The translations under genes and the position numbers were made by a program. From the NCBI GenBank assembly GCA_905182195.1, contig CAJJAW010000008.1, forward strand, positions 1 to 64,000: 64,000 bases of DNA, written 5' to 3'. The notes beneath the pieces are model-generated. The model saw nothing but the letters and a program-made list of their open reading frames with translations. It was not told where the DNA came from and made no database searches. The DNA comes from Alphaproteobacteria bacterium UBA4588. GTDB lineage: Bacteria > Pseudomonadota > Alphaproteobacteria > Rhodobacterales > Rhodobacteraceae. Below, in pieces: positions 28,094-37,825 of the stretch (its first letter is position 1; every line of letters starts with the position of its first letter).

Positions 28094-28114
28094 AGTCCAG
28101 TCAAACACTGGACT
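28094..28114 (+). promoter_or_regulatory. perfect hairpin in the 5' leader of the MORN-repeat gene
   Basis: AGTCCAGT (28094-28101), loop CAAAC, ACTGGACT (28107-28114): an 8-bp perfect stem 24 bases before the MORN gene start. It is followed by CTTCTGGGGG. It may be an operator or an RNA stem controlling expression; there is no T-run for a simple terminator. Confidence 0.45.
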
Positions 28115-28137
28115 ATCTTCTGGGGGTTAAAATTTAG

Positions 28138-29556
28138 ATGCTTATGAAGATCACACCATTTTTTTTGGCGGCTACAATACTCGGTTTTTCAGGAGCCGCA
28201 TTTTCACAATCGGCCAGCGTTCAGTCAAAACAGTACGAAGATGGTGGGTTCTATGAAGGCACTTTCAAAAACGGCCGACAACATGGGCAAGGCACCTATA
28301 GTTTACCTTCGGGCTATGAATATACAGGCACTTGGGAGAATGGCAAAATCACAGGGCAAGGCATTGCTAAGTTTCCAGATGGATCTGTTTATGAAGGCAA
28401 TTTCTCAAATGGCAAACCCAACGGAAACGGCAAAATCACTTATTCAGATGGGGGAACTTACAGCGGCTCATGGTTTGAGGGAAAGATCGACGGCCAGGGT
28501 ATTGCGTCCTACGCCAACGGCATGCGCTATGAGGGTGGCTTCCGCGCCACAATGCATCACGGACAAGGCACCCTAACATCTAACGACGGCTATAGGTATG
28601 AGGGGTCCTGGGTGGATGGCCTCAAGCAGGGCGAGGGCAATATTATCTATTCTGACGGCACGGTCTACCAAGGCGACATTGACGCCGGAGAACGTTCTGG
28701 AGAAGGCACTCTGACGATGCCCAGCGGTGTGATTTACGAGGGCACCTGGAAAGCGGGCCAAATAAACGGCGAGGGCACACTGACCCAAGCCAATGGCGAT
28801 ATATTTAGTGGCACACTAGTGGATGGACTGCGAGATGGATTGGGCAGAGTTAGCTATGCCAACGGTGATATCTATGAAGGGAAATTCAAAAATGATCGCC
28901 GCGATGGTCACGGCACATTTATCGGTGCAGATGGCTATCATTATATGGGTAATTGGTCAGAAGGACAAATCTCGGGTCAAGGCGTGGCAACCTATTCAGA
29001 TGGCTCCGTTTACCAAGGCGCGTTTCTAGCAGATCTAGCACATGGGATTGGCATCACTACATATCCCGACGGCTCCACCTATGAGGGCGATTGGGAAGCT
29101 GGTGTCATCAACGGATCAGGCAAGGCAACCTACCCCAACGGCTTGGTCTATCAGGGTGGATTTCAAAACGCCCAGAACCATGGCTACGGCGTTATGACTT
29201 TTGAAGACAGTTACCGCTATGAAGGTAATTGGAAAGAAGGCAAACGCCATGGTGTCGGTCAAGCTACCTACAGAAATGGAACGACCTATAAGGGCCGATT
29301 TTCAGCCGGCCAACGCGCAGGTCAGGGTCACATCAAAATGAAAGATGGCTTTGAGTATTCCGGCGAGTGGCTTGCTGGTGAAATCCACGGCAGCGGCGTG
29401 GCCACCTATGCAAATGGCGACGTTTATAAGGGAAATTTTTTGGCGGGCCATCGTCAAGGGGGCGGCACTATGCGTTATGCATCAGGCGACGTTGCAAGTG
29501 GGACGTGGGTAGGCGGTACCTTAGAAAATGAGAGTGCGCCGTCTCCATCTGAGTAA
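28138..29556 (+). CDS. secreted MORN-repeat protein, 18-19 repeats
   Basis: 472 residues with signal peptide MLMKITPFFLAATILGFSGAAFS (an in-frame ATG at 28144 is also possible). The rest is a nearly uninterrupted run of 23-residue MORN units of the form YxGxWxxGxxxGxGxxxYxDGxx: 18 full units and one partial. The aromatic at position 5 alternates between F and W, giving a 46-residue period, shifted once in the middle. GYR/GYE-type residues recur at four-unit spacing. MORN proteins bind membranes or form elongated scaffolds; bacterial roles are little known. It has a 5' hairpin. Confidence 0.9.
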   Translation: MLMKITPFFLAATILGFSGAAFSQSASVQSKQYEDGGFYEGTFKNGRQHGQGTYSLPSGYEYTGTWENGKITGQGIAKFPDGSVYEGNFSNGKPNGNGKITYSDGGTYSGSWFEGKIDGQGIASYANGMRYEGGFRATMHHGQGTLTSNDGYRYEGSWVDGLKQGEGNIIYSDGTVYQGDIDAGERSGEGTLTMPSGVIYEGTWKAGQINGEGTLTQANGDIFSGTLVDGLRDGLGRVSYANGDIYEGKFKNDRRDGHGTFIGADGYHYMGNWSEGQISGQGVATYSDGSVYQGAFLADLAHGIGITTYPDGSTYEGDWEAGVINGSGKATYPNGLVYQGGFQNAQNHGYGVMTFEDSYRYEGNWKEGKRHGVGQATYRNGTTYKGRFSAGQRAGQGHIKMKDGFEYSGEWLAGEIHGSGVATYANGDVYKGNFLAGHRQGGGTMRYASGDVASGTWVGGTLENESAPSPSE

Positions 29557-29558
29557 GC

Positions 29559-29587
29559 CTTCAGCCACTTTGTCTGAAAGGCTGAAG
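29559..29587. terminator. stem-loop between converging MORN and SDR genes
   Basis: CTTCAGCC (29559-29566) pairs exactly with GGCTGAAG (29580-29587) over a 13-base loop. It lies between two converging genes, so it can act on both transcripts. There is no long T-run. Confidence 0.6.
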
Positions 29588-29592
29588 TTGTA

Positions 29593-30258
29593 TTACCAAG
29601 GTACCAAGACACCATTTTGATCAAAAAATTTACCCGTATCTTTCGCATTACGTCCTTCAATCACATTGTGCAGCATTACTGCTGCTTCCAACGCTGGCCG
29701 CGAGTTTTGGTTTGCAACAAATGGCTTTGTAAGCGGCGTTTCAACAGTCCCAGGGTGCAATGAAAAGCATGCGAGCAGTGGATGACTGCGCGCCAATTCA
29801 ATGGCCGAGGTATGTACTATTTGGTTGAGCGCAGCTTTCGCTGCCCGGTAAGAAATCCACCCACCTAAGCGATTGTCCCCAATAGACCCCACCCTAGCAG
29901 ACAATACAGCCACTCGCGCCTGACGATCACGCGGTAGTAATCGTCCGACCTGGCTCAGGATTAACGCAGGGCCAATGGCATTGACTTGCATCTGATCCGC
30001 CATGCCATGGCCCGTGATCGCACGAATAGTTTTTTCTGGACCCACACGCCCTATAGTCAAGGCGCCAGTAGCAATGATTACCGTATCAAAAGTTCCATTC
30101 AGCAAACTCAATGCTGACGGAATCGTCTCAGGTTGCGTAAAATCTATGCCGTGAGTTTGACGTGACAAACCTTTACATTCCCAACCTTTGCGCAGGTATG
30201 CCTGCTCAAGCGCAGCGCCAATGCCGCCAGAACTTCCGATGATCAATATTTTTTTCAT
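29593..30258 (-). CDS. SDR family oxidoreductase (CsgA/C-factor-like)
   Basis: 221 residues. Rossmann motif IIGSSGGIGAALEQAYL at the N-terminus, NAIGPALIL, the Ser region VLSARVGSIGDN, catalytic YRAAKAAL (YxxxK), and HPGTVETPLTKPF near the C-terminus. Small classical short-chain dehydrogenases of this shape belong to the C-factor-like group. The substrate is unknown. Confidence 0.85.
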   Translation of the reverse strand: MKKILIIGSSGGIGAALEQAYLRKGWECKGLSRQTHGIDFTQPETIPSALSLLNGTFDTVIIATGALTIGRVGPEKTIRAITGHGMADQMQVNAIGPALILSQVGRLLPRDRQARVAVLSARVGSIGDNRLGGWISYRAAKAALNQIVHTSAIELARSHPLLACFSLHPGTVETPLTKPFVANQNSRPALEAAVMLHNVIEGRNAKDTGKFFDQNGVLVPW

Positions 30259-30399
30259 GGGTTAGAAGTAGTGCGCACATGTACCGCCGCCAAGCTTTGT
30301 CAAAAAATTTTAAAGCAAAAGCCCATATTGTTCCATGGCTTGCTGACCTAAAACCATTTTTTTACTTCCCATTTTCAAATACGCAGTTATAATTACCAA

Positions 30400-30450
30400 A
30401 TGAAGATTTATTATGATCAGCTCTTACTTCTAACACTTAGCCTAGGCTGA
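30400..30450 (+). CDS. leuL: leucine-rich leader peptide of leuA (attenuator)
   Basis: A 16-codon frame MKIYYDQLLLLTLSLG ends in TGA at 30448, 80 bases before leuA. Six of its sixteen codons are leucine, four of them consecutive. Downstream, TAGG(C)TGAGCGT (30443-30454) can pair with ACGCTCACCTA (30470-30480), while CGGCGC (30461-30466) can pair with GCGCCG (30487-30492); the two structures exclude each other. This is the arrangement known for leucine attenuation in enterics and reported for amino acid operons of alphaproteobacteria. There is no strong SD or a clear T-run, so a translational mechanism cannot be excluded. Confidence 0.72.
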   Translation: MKIYYDQLLLLTLSLG

Positions 30451-30492
30451 GCGTGCTTTTCGGCGCGGGACGCTCACCTAAGCCCAGCGCCG
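30443..30492 (+). promoter_or_regulatory. alternative hairpins of the leuA attenuator
   Basis: Two mutually exclusive stems: TAGG/CCTA plus TGAGCGT/ACGCTCA (30443-30480) and CGGCGC/GCGCCG (30461-30492). Ribosome stalling at the leucine codons would favour one over the other. Only weak AAAATTT follows, so it is not a classic Rho-independent terminator. Confidence 0.55.
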
Positions 30493-30529
30493 GCCCAATC
30501 AAAATTTCCTAGTTAGAAGAAACAGTCCT

Positions 30530-32095
30530 ATGACCCAAGATCGCGTTTTTATTTTTGATACTACTTTGCGTGATGGCGAACAAAGCCCAGGCGCTACGAT
30601 GAACCATGCAGAAAAGCTGGAATTAGCCGAGATGCTTGATGATATGGGCGTGGATATTATTGAGGCCGGTTTTCCCGTTGCCTCAGAAGGTGATTTCAAT
30701 GCCGTCCGCGAAATATCGAAGCGTAGCAAAAATGCTGTAATTTGTGGTTTGGCACGCGCCAACTTCAAAGATATTGACAGGTGCGCCGAAGCTGTGCGCC
30801 ACGCAGCTCAGCCGCGCATTCACACCTTTATCGGAACCTCTCCATTGCATCGCGCTATTCCAAACTTAAGCCAAGATGAAATGGCCGACCGGATCCATGA
30901 AACCGTAAACCATGCGCGCAACCTATGTGATAATGTGCAATGGTCGCCGATGGATGCTACTCGGACAGAATATGATTATCTGTGCCGTACCATTGAGATC
31001 GCCATCAACGCAGGCGCAACGACGATTAACATACCCGACACTGTGGGCTACACGGCCCCACGTGAAAGTGCGGAACTTATAGCCCGCTTGATTGCCGATG
31101 TAGCCGGCGCTGGTGATGTGATTTTTGCGACCCATTGTCATAATGACTTGGGCATGGCCACCGCAAACTCTTTAGCCGCCGTAGATGCGGGTGCAAGACA
31201 GATTGAATGTACAATCAATGGCCTAGGCGAACGCGCCGGGAATACGGCTTTGGAGGAAGTTGTGATGGCCATGAAGGTACGCAACGACATCATGCCCTAC
31301 CGCACACAAATAGACAGCACCAAAATAATGGCTATCAGTCGCCGCGTGGCAACGGTGTCTGGCTTTGCGGTGCAATTTAACAAAGCCATTGTGGGCAAGA
31401 ATGCGTTTGCACATGAAAGCGGAATACACCAAGATGGCATGCTGAAGAACGCTGAAACATTTGAGATCATGCGTCCAGAAGATGTTGGCCTGTCTGAAAC
31501 TAGTTTGGTTATGGGCAAACATTCAGGCCGCGCGGCTTTGCGGTCCAAACTGAAAAATCTCGGCATTGAACTAGCAGACAATCAGCTGAACGATGTGTTT
31601 GTGCGGTTTAAAAATCTGGCAGATCGCAAAAAAGAAATTTTTGACGATGATCTGATAGCCTTAGTGCGCGCCGATACAGCAGATGAGCAATCTGACCACC
31701 TGAGCCTTAAATCTCTCCGCGTTGTCTGCGGCACTGAAGGCCCGCAAGAAGCGGCTTTGGAGCTTATGGTTGAGGGTTTATTGCACGCTGTTACCGCTAC
31801 TGGTGACGGACCAGTCGACGCTACTTTCAACGCCGTCAAGAAATCCTATCCCCATACCGCCCGGTTGCAATTATACCAGGTGAGCGCAGTAACTGCAGGT
31901 ACAGATGCACAGGCAACTGTAAGTGTGCGCATGGAGGAGGACGGTAAAATTTCGACTGGGCAATCAGCAGATACAGACACTGTGGTTGCATCGGCAAAAG
32001 CATATATTAACGCGTTAAACAGGCTGATCGTCCGCCGTAAAAAATCGGCGCCTGGCGAAGATATAAAGTCTATTTCTTACAAAGATGCAGGCTGA
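30530..32095 (+). CDS. leuA: 2-isopropylmalate synthase
   Basis: 521 residues. HMGL-like signature FDTTLRDGEQSPGATM at the start, metal-binding THCHNDLGMATANSLAAV, the GERAGNTALEEVVMAMK block, and a C-terminal LeuA allosteric domain (ALELMVEGLLHAVTATGDGPVDATFNAV) where leucine binds. It condenses acetyl-CoA with 2-oxoisovalerate, the first committed step of leucine synthesis. It is preceded by a leucine-rich leader peptide and followed, after 140 bases, by mreB, a common order in this clade. Confidence 0.96.
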   Translation: MTQDRVFIFDTTLRDGEQSPGATMNHAEKLELAEMLDDMGVDIIEAGFPVASEGDFNAVREISKRSKNAVICGLARANFKDIDRCAEAVRHAAQPRIHTFIGTSPLHRAIPNLSQDEMADRIHETVNHARNLCDNVQWSPMDATRTEYDYLCRTIEIAINAGATTINIPDTVGYTAPRESAELIARLIADVAGAGDVIFATHCHNDLGMATANSLAAVDAGARQIECTINGLGERAGNTALEEVVMAMKVRNDIMPYRTQIDSTKIMAISRRVATVSGFAVQFNKAIVGKNAFAHESGIHQDGMLKNAETFEIMRPEDVGLSETSLVMGKHSGRAALRSKLKNLGIELADNQLNDVFVRFKNLADRKKEIFDDDLIALVRADTADEQSDHLSLKSLRVVCGTEGPQEAALELMVEGLLHAVTATGDGPVDATFNAVKKSYPHTARLQLYQVSAVTAGTDAQATVSVRMEEDGKISTGQSADTDTVVASAKAYINALNRLIVRRKKSAPGEDIKSISYKDAG

Positions 32096-33275
<1,180 letters not shown>

Positions 33276-33308
33276 ACCCTCAATACTTCAAGGCCCCTAG
33301 GGGAACAT

Positions 33309-34190
33309 ATGGGACATGATCGCAACAATCCAGATCGGTATTCAACTGCCCTAGCGCGGTTGATATTTGGTGGATTGGTTGTTCTTTTGATTGGGCTATT
33401 TCTATTATGGCGCATAGACAGCCCTAGAGTTGAGCGGCTCCGCATTGAAATCATAGACCGGGTGATCCCAAATTTTGCATGGGCAACATACCCTCTGACC
33501 GGGGCTATAAATATAATACGGTCAGCCAGAAGCTATGCGGGTATTTATCAACAGAACCAAGAATTAAGACGCGAATTACAACAAATGAAGGCCTGGAAAG
33601 AAGCCGCCCTTCAACAAGAACAAGAAAATGCAAGACTTCAAGACCTCAACAATGTGCGTCTTGATCCAAAATTTGTCAAAATCACTGGCGTAGTCCTAGC
33701 CGACAGTGGAAGTCCATTTAGACAAACTGTACTTTTAAACATAGGAAAACGCGACGGTATTGTTGACGGCTGGGCCGCAATGGATGGCATTGGGCTGGTG
33801 GGCCGCATTGCTGGCGTGGGCGAGCGCACATCACGCGTCGTTTTACTCAGCGATACCGCAAGCCGTGTGGCTGTGACAATAGAGTCAAACGGGCAAACTG
33901 CCTTGTTAGTCGGCGACAATACTAGCAACCCACTCATCGATTTTTTGGAAGACCCCGAAACAGTCCGGCCCGGAGATCGAGTTATGACATCAGGTGACGG
34001 TGGGGTTTTCCCACCTGGTATATTGGTTGGGCAAGTAACCCAAACTCAATCTGGCAGACTGCGCGTTCGATTGGCAGCAGACATGCGAAGACTCGAATTT
34101 TTACTAGTCATAAGGCACAAACCGCTGGATACAATCTCAACTCCAGCCAGCCTGGTTGGCGCACCCCTGGCGAGACCTGGGGTTAACTAA
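33309..34190 (+). CDS. mreC: rod shape-determining protein MreC
   Basis: 293 residues. One N-terminal membrane helix (LARLIFGGLVVLLIGLFLLWR), then a coiled coil (QQNQELRRELQQMKAWKEAALQQEQENARLQ, about 80-110) and two beta-barrel domains ending in RVRLAADMRRLEFLLVI. It links MreB to PBP2 in the periplasm. Confidence 0.93.
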   Translation: MGHDRNNPDRYSTALARLIFGGLVVLLIGLFLLWRIDSPRVERLRIEIIDRVIPNFAWATYPLTGAINIIRSARSYAGIYQQNQELRRELQQMKAWKEAALQQEQENARLQDLNNVRLDPKFVKITGVVLADSGSPFRQTVLLNIGKRDGIVDGWAAMDGIGLVGRIAGVGERTSRVVLLSDTASRVAVTIESNGQTALLVGDNTSNPLIDFLEDPETVRPGDRVMTSGDGGVFPPGILVGQVTQTQSGRLRVRLAADMRRLEFLLVIRHKPLDTISTPASLVGAPLARPGVN

Positions 34191-34192
34191 TC

Positions 34193-34714
34193 ATGGAAGA
34201 CCCCCCCCTTCGCATATTGCGCCTCAGACTTACTTATTTGCTAATTGTGATGCTGGAGGTCGTATTTCAAACTTTGCCCATCCACTCCTCTCCATATCAA
34301 TTTGCCACACCAGATATTCCACTAGTCATCACCTTCGTCTGGGTCATGCGGCGCCCAGATGTGATGAATCCTATACTTATAACAATAGCTTTTCTTTTTG
34401 CTGATATGATATTAATGCGCCCTCCCGGTCTTTGGACATTGATCGCTCTATGTGCCTCCATGTTTCTGCGCGTCCGCGCCCTTTATTTTAAAGAGATAAT
34501 TTTCTTTTATGAATGGTTAATGATTGCCATTATTATTATTATTAGTTTTACAGCACATTATTTCGTACTAATACTTACCTTTTTGCCGATCCAAAATTTA
34601 GAATTACTTGCCATGCAGGCCTTTATAACCATAATGCTATATCCAATTTGCATTTGGATATTTCGTTCGATGTTACGTTTCTCGTTGTATAATGCGTTAC
34701 AAAACGCACGCTGA
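34193..34714 (+). CDS. mreD: rod shape-determining protein MreD
   Basis: 173 residues, hydrophobic throughout with five or so membrane helices. It begins 2 bases after the mreC stop and is followed at once by mrdA. Position and hydropathy identify it; sequence of MreD is poorly conserved. Confidence 0.85.
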   Translation: MEDPPLRILRLRLTYLLIVMLEVVFQTLPIHSSPYQFATPDIPLVITFVWVMRRPDVMNPILITIAFLFADMILMRPPGLWTLIALCASMFLRVRALYFKEIIFFYEWLMIAIIIIISFTAHYFVLILTFLPIQNLELLAMQAFITIMLYPICIWIFRSMLRFSLYNALQNAR

Positions 34715-34724
34715 AAGTAGGTTA

Positions 34725-36677
34725 ATGAACCAAAAGGCCGACCAAGTATTAAAGTCTGCAACCCAGTTGTCCCGGCGCGCATTACTTATAGGCTTCTTTC
34801 AAATTGGAATTATTGTAGCTTTGGGCGCACGCATGCGCTTCTTGCAAGTTAAAGAGGCCCAAAAATACCGACTACTAGCTGAAGAAAACCGGATTAACGT
34901 GCATCTGCTCCCGCCAGCCCGTGGCATAATATTCGACCGCGATGGAAGGATTATTGCCAACAATGTTCCTAACTACCGCGTCATTATGGTGCGTGAAAAC
35001 GCAATTGATGTAGACGTCGTTTTGGAGCAACTGCAAAAATTAATCTACATCAAACCCACAGACCTAGACAAGGCCCGTAAACAGATCAAGCGGCGCAGTG
35101 CATTTGTGCCTGTCACAATCACTGAAAACCTAAATTGGATAAGTTTTGCAAAAGTTGCGGCCAATGCCCCAGCTTTACCGGGCATTTCAACCGAAGTTGG
35201 CCTATCGCGCATCTATTCACAAAAGGAAAATCTAGCACATGTAATTGGCTACGTTGGCCCCGTGAGTGACCACTATTTGGAACGCACCAAAGACCCAGAT
35301 CCGTTGCTGCAAATTCCACGGTTTCAAGTTGGCAAAACTGGCGTTGAAGCGCAAACTGAACAACAATTGCGGGGCACTGCAGGCCACCGACGTATTGAGG
35401 TAAATGCAGTTGGACGAGTTATGCGCGAGCTGGAGCGTGCTGAAGGCAAGCCAGGAGCAGCTGTCAAGCTGACTATCAACAGTGAAATTCAGAATTTTGC
35501 TCTAGAACGTATGGACGGGCTCTCAGCTAGTGCGGTGGTGATTGATTGCGAAAGTGGCGATCTTTTGGCGGTTGGCTCCAGCCCAAGCTTTGACCCAAAT
35601 CAATTTGTGCGTGGAATTTCGTCAGATGCCTACAATGGGCTCCGAAATAATGTGTTTGGCCCACTGCGCGCCAAAGCTGTACAAGGTACTTATGCACCGG
35701 CCTCCACCTTCAAAATGGTAACCGCACTTGCAGCTCTAGAAAATGGTGTGATCAGATCAGACGAAACTGTTTTTTGTCCTGGGCACCTTGATATAGCCGG
35801 CACTCGTTTTCACTGCTGGAAACGGCAAGGCCATGGAGAAATGAATTTAGCAGATAGCATTATCCAGAGTTGCGATGTATTTTTCTACACCATTGGACAA
35901 AAGGTTGGGATTGATAAAATTTCAGATATGGCGCGGCGCTTTGGCCTTGGCCAGCATCACGACTTGCCACTCAGCGCCATAAGCCGCGGAGTGGCACCCA
36001 CGCCTGACTGGAAGCAGCGGTCTTTCGATAAAGGCTGGCTTTTGGGCGACACTGTAAACGCTTCCATCGGGCAAGGCTATGTCCTGGCGTCGCCACTTCA
36101 ATTAGCGGTTATGGCAGCCCGACTAGCTACGGGTAGGACAGTGCGGCCAAGGTTGATACAAAATATTGATGGTGAAGTTATGCCATTAGGGGGGGGGGCA
36201 CAGTTGGATGTGGATCCTGTACACCTGGCCGTTGTCCAAAAAGCTATGTTTGGAGTCGCAAATACAAAGGATGGCACAGCGTTTAGTAAACGCATCACAA
36301 CCCAAGAACTTCGTATGGCAGGCAAAACGGGCACTGCACAGGTTAGGCGCATCACAGCAGAGGAACGCACAACTGGTGTGATACCAAACGAAGACTTACC
36401 TTGGGAAAAACGTGATCATGCATTATTTGTAAATTATGCACCGCATGACAATCCGAAGATTGCGGTGGCTGTGGTGGTTGAACATGGCGGTGGCGGCAGC
36501 TCGATAGCAGCTCCCATTGCCAGAGACATCACCCTATTTGCTCTTACTGGAGAAATTCCGGATCTTAAACATTACCCCACAGAATTGCGTAATCAAATAA
36601 AGCGTGAACAAAAAAAGTTGGCACCACGGCTGATTGACTGGAGCAGCGTCGGTACAAGTGGACGAGCCAAAACATGA
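34725..36677 (+). CDS. mrdA: penicillin-binding protein 2
   Basis: 650 residues from ATG 34725 (GTAGG upstream). A single N-terminal membrane helix (ALLIGFFQIGIIVALGARM), PBP dimer domain with PARGIIFDRDGRIIANN, and the transpeptidase domain with SxxK (PASTFKMVTALAAL), SCD (IIQSCDVFFYT) and KTG (MAGKTGTAQV). It crosslinks lateral wall peptidoglycan with RodA. A run of ten G residues at 36189-36198 encodes LGGGAQ, a possible slippage site. Confidence 0.95.
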   Translation: MNQKADQVLKSATQLSRRALLIGFFQIGIIVALGARMRFLQVKEAQKYRLLAEENRINVHLLPPARGIIFDRDGRIIANNVPNYRVIMVRENAIDVDVVLEQLQKLIYIKPTDLDKARKQIKRRSAFVPVTITENLNWISFAKVAANAPALPGISTEVGLSRIYSQKENLAHVIGYVGPVSDHYLERTKDPDPLLQIPRFQVGKTGVEAQTEQQLRGTAGHRRIEVNAVGRVMRELERAEGKPGAAVKLTINSEIQNFALERMDGLSASAVVIDCESGDLLAVGSSPSFDPNQFVRGISSDAYNGLRNNVFGPLRAKAVQGTYAPASTFKMVTALAALENGVIRSDETVFCPGHLDIAGTRFHCWKRQGHGEMNLADSIIQSCDVFFYTIGQKVGIDKISDMARRFGLGQHHDLPLSAISRGVAPTPDWKQRSFDKGWLLGDTVNASIGQGYVLASPLQLAVMAARLATGRTVRPRLIQNIDGEVMPLGGGAQLDVDPVHLAVVQKAMFGVANTKDGTAFSKRITTQELRMAGKTGTAQVRRITAEERTTGVIPNEDLPWEKRDHALFVNYAPHDNPKIAVAVVVEHGGGGSSIAAPIARDITLFALTGEIPDLKHYPTELRNQIKREQKKLAPRLIDWSSVGTSGRAKT

Positions 36678-37825
36678 ATTATTTAGAACACAATCTTTCA
36701 GCGACACCAGTCGGGTTGCACAAAATTTTGGCTTTAAACTGGCCAATAATTTTTCTTCTTGCCACCATTTCGGGGGGTGGGTTTGTGATGCTTTATTCAG
36801 TTTCAGGTGGTGACTTAGAGCGTTGGGCACAGCCCCAGATGAATCGATTTTTTATGGGCATGACTTTCCTTTTTATAGTTGCGATGGCCCCAATTTGGTT
36901 TTGGCGCAACATGTCATTTCTTGCTTATAGTATTGCTTTTTTTCTTTTGGTTGTGGTGGAATTTATTGGTATAGCTGGCATGGGAGCACAACGCTGGGTT
37001 GATCTTGGCTTTATGCGCCTCCAACCCTCAGAAATTATGAAAATTGCGCTAGTTTTGGTTTTAGCTGCCTATTATGACTGGTTGCCGCTTGCACGCACAT
37101 CAAAGCCACTATGGGTCCTTTTTCCAATTTTACTGATCCTAGCTCCTGTCTTTTTGGTTTTGCGTCAACCCGACCTTGGTACGTCTTTACTGCTAATTAT
37201 GGGTGGAGGATCAATCATGTTTTTAGCTGGGGTCCACTGGAGTTATTTTGCCACAGTGGTAGGATCAGGCCTTGGTTTGGTCTTGGCCGTATTCCAAACC
37301 CGCGGCACTGCCTGGCAATTACTAAAAGATTACCAATACATCCGTATAGATACCTTTCTAGATCCTCAGCGTGATCCCCTGGGGGCAGGCTATCACATCA
37401 CCCAAGCCAAAATTGCTTTAGGCTCTGGCGGCTGGACAGGGCGCGGCTTCATGCAAGGCACCCAGTCCCGCCTTAATTTTCTGCCCGAAAAACATACAGA
37501 TTTTATTTTTACAACCCTGTCTGAAGAGTTTGGTTTTGTCGGGTCAATATCCTTAGTGGCACTTTACACTTTGGTTCTCATTTTCTGCATTGCCTCAGCG
37601 CTCAGTATGAAAGACCGTTTTTCCGCTCTTCTAACCCTCGGGATTGGCATTACCTTCTTTTTATATTTTGCGGTCAATATTGCCATGGTCATTGGCTTAG
37701 CGCCAGTTGTGGGTGTTCCCTTGCCATTGGTAAGCTACGGCGGATCAGCTATGCTAACCTTATTGTTAGGCTTTGGTCTAATGCAAAGCGCACATGTTCA
37801 CCGTCCAAGGCCAAAGTATAAATGA
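36674..37825 (+). CDS. rodA: peptidoglycan glycosyltransferase RodA
   Basis: 383 residues with ten membrane helices, overlapping the mrdA stop (ATGA). SEDS family motifs: FMRLQPSEIMKIALVLVLAAYYD, LRQPDLGTSLLL, QTRGTAWQLL, and PEKHTDFIFTTLSEEFGFVGS; final GVPLPLVSYGGSAMLTLLLG. It polymerises lipid II glycans for elongation. Confidence 0.95.
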   Translation: MNYLEHNLSATPVGLHKILALNWPIIFLLATISGGGFVMLYSVSGGDLERWAQPQMNRFFMGMTFLFIVAMAPIWFWRNMSFLAYSIAFFLLVVVEFIGIAGMGAQRWVDLGFMRLQPSEIMKIALVLVLAAYYDWLPLARTSKPLWVLFPILLILAPVFLVLRQPDLGTSLLLIMGGGSIMFLAGVHWSYFATVVGSGLGLVLAVFQTRGTAWQLLKDYQYIRIDTFLDPQRDPLGAGYHITQAKIALGSGGWTGRGFMQGTQSRLNFLPEKHTDFIFTTLSEEFGFVGSISLVALYTLVLIFCIASALSMKDRFSALLTLGIGITFFLYFAVNIAMVIGLAPVVGVPLPLVSYGGSAMLTLLLGFGLMQSAHVHRPRPKYK

